This document shows positions 1 to 8,300 of a DNA stretch of 11,506 nucleotides, piece after piece. The notes below the pieces were generated by a model. That model did not search any database, was not told where the DNA came from, and worked only from the letters and a program-made list of their open reading frames with translations. Origin of the DNA: JANOQP01 sp044227705 (GTDB taxonomy: Bacteria > Bacteroidota > Bacteroidia > Chitinophagales > Saprospiraceae); NCBI GenBank assembly GCA_044227705.1, contig JBGAWE010000151.1, forward strand, positions 1-11,506, in the 5' to 3' direction. The position numbers and the translations under genes are program-made. Numbering within the stretch: the stretch's first letter is position 1; every line of letters begins with the position of its first letter.

Positions 1-1
1 G

Positions 2-2365
2 ACGGCGGCCGCGAACGCGGTGACCGGAAACGGCGTAAGCGGGCCGGTCATCTTGGAACTGCAACCAACCTACGTCAGCACGGCCGAGCCGGCCTTCCCA
101 ATCGTCCTCGGCCTGTCGACCGGCTGCGGCGGCCCGCTGACGGCGACGAACACCGTGACCATCCGCCCGGCCAGTGGTGCGACCAACCTCTCCATCAACG
201 GGGCAAACAACGGCCCGACTGTCGACATCAACGCCGGCAACTGGTGGCGCATTGACGGCCGCCCCGGCGGCACCGGCACGTCGCAGCTTGCCATCACCAA
301 CTCGAGCCTCACCGGCATGGCTCTGCGCCTCATCAATGAGGCCTCGAACAACATCGTCCGCTATACCAAGCTCACCGGCGTCAACAACACCGACGGCCTT
401 GCGGGCAACGGCGGCGGCGTCGTCTATTTCGGCACGACGACCGGTGCCAACGGCAACGACAACAACACGCTCGACTTCGACGACATCACCGCTGGGGCGA
501 CCACGCCCACGATCGGCCTCCTCTCCATCGGCACGACGACGACGGCGGCGACCTACAACGACAACAACACCGTCTCGAACTGCAACATCTACGACTATTT
601 CTCGGCCACCGTCAACTCGACGGGCCTCAACATTCGGGACGGCAACACGGCCTGGAGCATCACCGGCAACAGCCTGTACCAGACCGCCACGCGCAGCATC
701 ACGACGGCCGCCATCGCCCACCGAATGATGTGGATCACGCCCAACACGGCATCGCTCACACCGCAAGCCAGCGGCTTTGTCATCACGGGCAACTACATGG
801 GCGGCATCCAGCCCCTTGCGGGCGGCACGGCCTACACGGTCGGCTCGACGACGACGGCGGTGTTGTACGGCATGGACCTGTCCGTCGGCCTCGGCACGGC
901 GACATCGGTTCAGAACAACACCATCCAGAACATCGCCTTCACGACGACCTCGACGGCCAGCCCGATGTTCGCCGCCATCAGCGCGGTCAACGGCAACGTC
1001 AACGTTGGCACGGTGACCGGCAACACGATCGGCCACCCGACCACGCTTGCCTCGATAAGCATCACCAACACCACGTCCAGCACCGGCACATCGTTCGGCA
1101 TCCGCTTTGCCGGCGGGACGAATTCCGTCTATGCCGCAAACAACAACACCATCGCGGGCATCGCGGTGAACGGTTCCGCGACGATCCTCTCGAACTTCCA
1201 GGCCATCAGCTCCATTGGCGGCTCCTCGACGAACTTGACGATCAACAACAACACCATTGGTTCGACCACCGTTGCCAACAGCCTGATCCTCACCACCAGC
1301 GGCACCGGCACCGGCTCCATCACGGGCATCTCGGTGACAAGTGGCCCGACGGTCTCCACGATCAATGGCAACACGATCGCCAACCTGACCAACAATTCCA
1401 CGGCCACGGCCACCGCCCAAACCCGAGGCATCGTGGTGTCGATCGGCGCGACGACGATCACCAACAACATCGTCCGCAATCTGAGCAACGCTTGCACCTA
1501 CACATCCACCAGCTTCGGCATCCTTGGCATCTCGATGACCTCGACGACGACCCCGTGCGTTGTGAGTGGGAACACCATTCACTCCCTCGTTCTGAACGGG
1601 GCTTCGACAACCGCGTTGACGCAGAACACCGGCATCAACTGGAGCGGCCCGACAACGGGGACGAACGTTTGCGCGAAGAACTTCATCCACAGCTTTGACA
1701 TCACAGCGGCCGCCTCGGGCGCATTCATGACCGGCATCGACTTCGGCTCGGGCGTCGCCAACTTCCAGAACAACATGATTCGCCTCGGCGTCAAACCCGA
1801 TGGCACGGACATGACGACGGCCTGCACCGTCCGTGGCATTTCCATCAACGCCAGCACGAACGGCAGCAACATCTGGCACAACAGCTTCTACATCGGCGGC
1901 GCGAACGTGCCCGTTTCGACCTCTCCCTCCTATCCCTTCAACCGTTCCATCGGCACCGGCACGCTCGACGTGCGCGACAACATCTTTGTCAACGCTCGCT
2001 CGAACGCCACGACGGGCGGCATCCACTACACCGTCAAACTGGCGGCCGGCACGACGGTCTTCCCGACCTTCGGCTTCAACGACTACCAGTACACCGGCAC
2101 GGGCGGCATTTTTGCCAACAACGGCACGACGGATTTCCCGACCTACACCTCCACTTGGCTGGCAGCGGGCGACGCTGGTTCCATCGTCGGCAACCCGCAG
2201 TTCATCGCGCCGCTCGGCTCCGCCGCGACGGTTGACCTGCACATCCACGCCACCAACCCGACGGTCATCGAGGGCGCGGGGACGAACATCGCCTCCGTCA
2301 CCGACGACTATGACGGACAGACTCGAGCCAGCTTCACCCCCGTCGACATGGGGGCTGACGCGGGC
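2..2365 (+). other. Parallel beta-helix module 1 (PbH1/NosD-like coils), N-terminally cut
   Basis: This is about 788 codons of right-handed beta-helix-type sequence. Asn-ladder coils recur every 20-40 residues, for example NNIVRYTKLTG, NNNTLDFDDITAG, ITGNSLYQT, VQNNTIQNIAF, VTGNTIGHPT, STINGNTIANL, TITNNIVRNLSN and VRDNIFVNA. It closes with a conserved cap: a DLHIH segment, then DDYDGQTRASFTPVDMGADAG, a variant of the 'DIDG.xR...DIGADE' end common in Bacteroidota. The opening AVTGNGVSGPVILEL aligns with ALNNSCVSGPVTFSL in module 2, so only the first strand or so is missing. Members of this fold are often carbohydrate-binding or carbohydrate-cleaving. No catalytic residues can be assigned here, so a binding or structural role is more cautious. 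Confidence 0.8.
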
Positions 2366-5300
2366 AACTTTGTAGCCAATGACATCTCGGCCCCGGCCAT
2401 CTCGTACACCGCCCTCGGTGCGGTCTGCGGCACGGGCAACATCACCCTGACTCCCGTAACCATCTCCGACGCGTCTGGCGTTCCGACCACCGGTGCGCTC
2501 GTACCACGCATCTATTACCGCAAAGGCGCGGCCGGCACATGGTTCTCGCAGCCCGGCACCCTTACCAGCGGCACCGGCAACAGCGGTACATGGAGCTTCA
2601 CGGCCCTCGCCGCTGACATGGGCGGCCTCGCCAACGGCGACATTGTGCAGTATTACATCATCGCACAAGACGCCGCCACGCCGTTCAACATTGGCTCCAA
2701 CCCTGGAGGCGTGGTCGCGGTGAACGTCAACAACGTCACGACGCACCCGGCTTCGCCCAACCAAGCCGCTGTCCAGGGCATCCTCAACGGCACCTACACC
2801 GTCGGTGCGGGTGGCGACTTTGCAACGGTCACGCTCGCCGTCACGGCGCTGAACAACAGCTGCGTCAGCGGTCCAGTCACGTTCAGCCTCATCGACGACA
2901 CCTATGGCACAGAGACCTATCCGCTCATCCTCAACCCGGTGACGGGTTCATCTTCGACCAATCGCGTCACTTTCAAACCGGCGGCGGGCAAGAACCCCGT
3001 GCTTACCGGCTCCTCGACGACCGGCCTCATCAACCTCGGCGGTGCCGATTTCGTGACCATCGACGGCTCCAACGGCACGGGCGTGAACACGCTATGTCCG
3101 CTCTCGCAGTCGTCGCGCAACCTGTCCATCATCAACACGGCAACTAACTCCGGCGCGGCGGGCATCTACGTCAGCACGACGGCGGGCGGCAACTCGGCCC
3201 AGAACGTCACCATCAAGAACTGCGTCATCCAGTCAGGAACCGGCACGGTTCAGACGACCTATGGCATCTTCGTCGGCGGCCCGACCGCCGCTTCGGCCGG
3301 TGCGGACAACGACAACCTGACCATCGAGAACAACGACATCAGCCGTGCGCTCGTCGGCATCCAGGTCATCGGCACGTCGCTGGCGACGAACAACGACAAC
3401 CTCAACATCAGCCTCAACAGCATCGGCTCCAACACGGTGGCCAACTATGTCGCCTTCCAGGGCATGAACATCAACTACTCGCAGGGCGCGACCATCGAGG
3501 CGAACAAAATCTTCAACATCAGCTCGGCCACCTACTTCACGAACAGCGGCAACTCGGGCATCGAGGTCGGCACGACGATGGCGAACACAAAGATTTTGAA
3601 GAACGAAATCTCGAACGTCATCATGACCGCCAGCCCGTCGAGCGGCTGGGGCGCGTGGGGCATCAACGTCAACACGAGCACGGCGAACGACAACATCCTC
3701 ATCGCCAACAACTTCATCTCGGGGGTGTACACGGTCTGTTACTCCACCGCCTCGACGACGTTCAACGCCTTCGGCATCCGCTTGACGGGGGGGACGAACT
3801 ACAAGATTTACCACAACAGCATCTTGATGAACGACGCGGTGACGCTCGGGCCGAACCCCGGTATGTCGGCCAACGTCCTCGTCACCAGCTCGGCGGTCAC
3901 GGCTGATTTCAAGGACAACATCCTCGTCAACAGCACCAACTTCGCCATCTCCGGCTCTTTCGCCCACAACATCTACATCGTCTCGGGTGTCGTTGGTCTG
4001 TCGAACTACAACGACTTCGGCGGCGTCGGATCGACGACGACGACCCGAACCATCGGCTACGACGGCACGGCCAACCGGCTTACCCTCGCCGCATGGCAGA
4101 CGGCCACGACGCTCGACCCGAACTCGCTGAACGTCACGCCGACCTTCAACTCGGCCGCCTATCCGTTCGACCTGCACCTGACGAGCGCGACCGTCAACAA
4201 CGCGCTCCTCTGCGCCGGAACGCCGCAGGCCCTCGTTCCGTTGGACATCGACTGCCAGACGCGCAGCCTCACGGCCCCGTCGATTGGCGCGGACGAGAAA
4301 GCCTCCTCGTTCGCTGTGACCATCGCGGAGACCGACAACTCGGGTGCCGCGAACAACGACGGCATCATCTGCGCGGGTGCCTCGGCCACCCTCACGGCCA
4401 ACCCGACGGGCAACAGCGGCACCCCGACCTATTCGTGGGTGCCTGGCCCGCTGACCGGTTCGCCGCAGACCGTCAGCCCAACCACGACGACGACATACTC
4501 GCTCACCGCCACCGACGCTGGCTGCACGGCAACGGCCGCCACGACCGTCACCGTCGCCACGCCCGGCGCGGTCGATGCCGTGTCGAACGTGACCTACTGC
4601 GCCGGCGCGACGACGGCCGCCGTCACCTTCTCGAGCACCCCGGCGGGTGGCACTTTCTCTTGGACAAACGACACACCGGGCATCGGCCTCGCCGCCAGTG
4701 GCACGGGCAACCTGCCGTCGTTTATCGCCACCAACACCGGCACGACGGACCTCGTGGCGACCATCACCGTCAACACAACTACGAACGGATGCCCCGGCAC
4801 TCCGACAACCTTCACCATCACCGTGAAGCCCACGCCGACGGTCAATGCGGTTTCCAACCAGACGGTCTGCAACGGTGCAGCGACAACGGCCGTCACATTC
4901 GGTAGCAACATCGCCGGGGCGACCTTCTCGTGGACGAACTCTGCACCGAGCATCGGCCTCGCGGCCAGCGGCACCGGCACCGGCATCGCCTCTTTCACGG
5001 CGGTCAACACAGGCAACACGCCAGTTGTGGCGACCATCTCCGTGACTGCGAGCTTCAACGGCTGCACCGGTGCGGCGATGACGTTCACCATCACCGTCAA
5101 CCCGACGCCGACCGTGGGCGCGGTCTCCAACCAGACGCTCTGCGCTGGCGCGACGACCACCGCCGTGAACTTCGTCGGCAACGTCACGGGCGAGACCTAC
5201 GCTTGGACCAACTCAAACCCGGCCATCGGCCTTGCCGCCAGCGGGTCGGACAACATCGCCGCTTTCACCGCAACCAACGGAACGACCTCGCCCATCAGCG

Positions 5301-8300
5301 GCACAATCACGGTCACGCCTTCGGCGAACGGTTGCACGGGCGCGCCCATCACCTTCACCATCACGGTGAACCCGTCGGTCTCGCTCGCCGCCGTCTCCAA
5401 CCAGACGCTTTGCAACGGCGCGGCCTCGACGGCAGTCTCCTTTGTGACCACCCCGGCGGGCGGCTCCGTTTCGTGGACGAACTCGAACACGGCCATCGGC
5501 CTCGCGGCGAGCGGCACGGGCAACATCGCCTCGTTCACCGCGACAAACGCCGGCTCGGCTCCCATCTCGGCGACCATCACGGCCACGCCCTCGGCCAACG
5601 GCTGCACGGGCGCGCCCATCACTTTCACCATAACGGTGAACCCGACGCCGACGGTCAACGCGGTCTCCAACCAGACGCTTTGCGCTGGTTCCTCGACGGC
5701 GGCCGTCACGTTCAGCGGCCCGGTGAGCGGCACGACCTTCTCTTGGACGAACAACCAGCCGAGCATCGGCCTCTCGGCCAGCGGCACGGGCAACATCGCC
5801 GCTTTCACCGCCGCGAACAGCGGCACCTCGCCCGTCGTTGCGACCATATCGGTCACGCCGACGGCCAACGGCTGCGCCGGAACGCCCTCGACCTTCACAA
5901 TCACTGTCAATCCGACGCCGACCGTCAACCAGACCATCGGTGAGCCGACGACCTGCGTCTCGACAGACGGCTCCATCTCGCTGACCGTTACGGGCGGCAC
6001 GACGTTCTCCTACAACTGGGCCGGGCCCGGCACCGTGCAGGGCCAGCAGAACCAGTCGAACCTCGGCGTGGGTGCATACGCCGTCACCGTGACGAACACG
6101 GCGACGGGCTGCACCACGGTGAAGAACTTTGCCCTCAACGGCCCCGGCGGCTGTTCCATCTGCCCCGGCCTCGGCTCCCTGACGAGCGTCCCGGCCGCGT
6201 CCTCCTGTCTCGGCACCTCTGTGGCGTTCACGGCGGGCGGCCTGACGAACATGGGCATCACCTACGGCATCATCTTCAAGTACAGCACGAGCGCGCTCGG
6301 CGACCCGTACACCGGCGGCACCACCTTCGCGACCGTTGCCAACGGCGGCCTGACGGGCGGCGGCACGACCGCCTCGGCCTCGACGACGCTTCCTGCGGCC
6401 GGCGCGTATTTCGTCTATGCCATCCTCACGCCGACGCCGATTGACCCAGCCTGCCGCCCGTCGCAACTGGTCAACCACACGGTCAACCCGATTCCGACGG
6501 TGGCCACCGTTTCCGACCAGACGCTCTGCAACGGCGCGACGACGACAGCGGTGACCTTCAGCGGAACCCCGGCTGGCGTGGCCTTCTCTTGGACGAACTC
6601 GAACCCGGCCATCGGCCTCGCCGCCAGCGGCACCGGCAACATCGCCGCGTTCACTGCAACGAACAGCACGAACGCGCCGATTTCCGGCACCATCACGGTC
6701 ACGCCCTCGGCCAACGGCTGCACGGGTGCGCCCATCACGTTCACCATCACGGTCAACCCGACCCCGACCGTTGCTGCGGTTTCCAACCAGACGCTTTGCA
6801 ACGGCGCGGCGACAGCGGCCGTCAATTTCGTGGGCAACGTGACCGGCCAGGCCTTCAACTGGACCAACAGCCAACCGAGCATCGGCCTCGCCGCTTCCGG
6901 TTCGGGCGACATCGCCTCTTTCACGGCGACGAACACCGGCACGACCCCGGTTGTGGCGACCATCACGGTCACGCCGTCGGCCAACGGCTGCAACGGCACG
7001 CCCATCACGTTCACCATCACGGTCAACCCGACCCCGACGGTCAACGCGGTGGCCAACCAAACGGTCTGCAACGGCGCGTCGACGACGGCCGTCAACTTCA
7101 GCGGCTCGGTGGCCGGCACGACCTTCTCGTGGACGAACTCCAACCCGACCATCGGCCTCGGAGCGAGCGGCACGGGCAGCATCGCGGCCTTCACCGCCAT
7201 CAACACCACCAATGCTCCGCTGACGGCGACCATCACGGTCACTCCTTCGGCGAACGGCTGCACGGGCAACCCGATCACGTTCACCATCACCATCAACCCG
7301 ACGCCGACGGTCGCCGCAGTTTCCAACCAAACAGTTTGCAATGGCGCGGCGACGGCGGCGGTGAACTTCGTCGGCACGGTCTCTGGTCAGACCTTCAACT
7401 GGACGAACAACACGCCGAACATCGGACTCGCGGCCTCTGGCTCGGGCAACATCGCCTCTTTCACGGCGGTGAATGCCGGCACGACACCGGTCACGGCGAC
7501 CATCACGGTCACGCCGTCGGGTAGCGGCTGCAATGGCACGCCCATCACCTTCACCATCACGGTGAACCCGACGCCGACGGTCAATGCGGTCGCCAACCAG
7601 ACGCTCTGCGCGGGCGCATCGACGACGGCCGTCAACTTCACCGGCGCGGTGAGCGGCACGACCTTCAACTGGACGAACTCGAACACAAGCATCGGCCTCG
7701 CGGCCTCTGGCGCGGGCAACATTGCCTCGTTCACCGCCCTCAACGCGACCGGCACGGCGCAGGTGGCGACCATCACGGTCACGCCCTCGGCCAACGGCTG
7801 CTCGGGCAACCCGATCACGTTCACCATCACGGTGAACCCCAACCCGACGGTCAACGCGGTGTCGAACCAGACGGTCTGCAACGGCTCGTCGACCGCTGCC
7901 GTGACCTTCAGCGGCAACGTGGCGGGCGCGACCTATTCGTGGACAAACAACAACACCTCTATTGGCCTCGCGGCGAGCGGCACGGGCAACATCCCGTCGT
8001 TCACCGCCATCAACACGGGCCTCGCGCCGGTGACGGCGACCATCACGGTCACGCCGTCGGCCGCCGGTTGCACGACGGCTCCCATCACCTTCACTATCAC
8101 GGTGAACCCGACGCCGACGGTCAACGCGGTCGCCAGCCAGTCGCTCTGCGCCGGGTCGACGACGACGGCCGTTAACTTCACGGGCAACGCCGTCGCCGGT
8201 GTCGTCTACAACTGGGTGAACAATACCCCGGCCATCGGTCTCGCCGCCTCCGGTTCTGGCAACATCGCCGCCTTTACTGCGACGAACGCCACGCCGAACG

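Noticed and set aside
20..22. GTG as the true start of the protein
   Set aside because: The frame is open to the window edge, no ribosome binding site precedes it, and the residues before it (TAAANA) already fit the beta-helix entry seen in module 2.
529..552. Short GAC/ACG triplet runs (also near 4030 and 8156) as phase-variable microsatellites
   Set aside because: The runs are only a few units long, preserve the frame when they change, and simply encode Thr-rich segments with the favoured ACG codon.
4930..7524. Repeated His-rich frames on the plus strand (HHGHA, HHLHHHGEP and similar), which could be mistaken for a metal-binding repeat protein
   Set aside because: They are the +1 shadow of the PKD-like repeats: the codons of ATITVTP and ITFTITVNP read one base out of phase give His/Arg. 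The same composition appears right after the frameshift in the upstream frame, confirming that it is nonsense.
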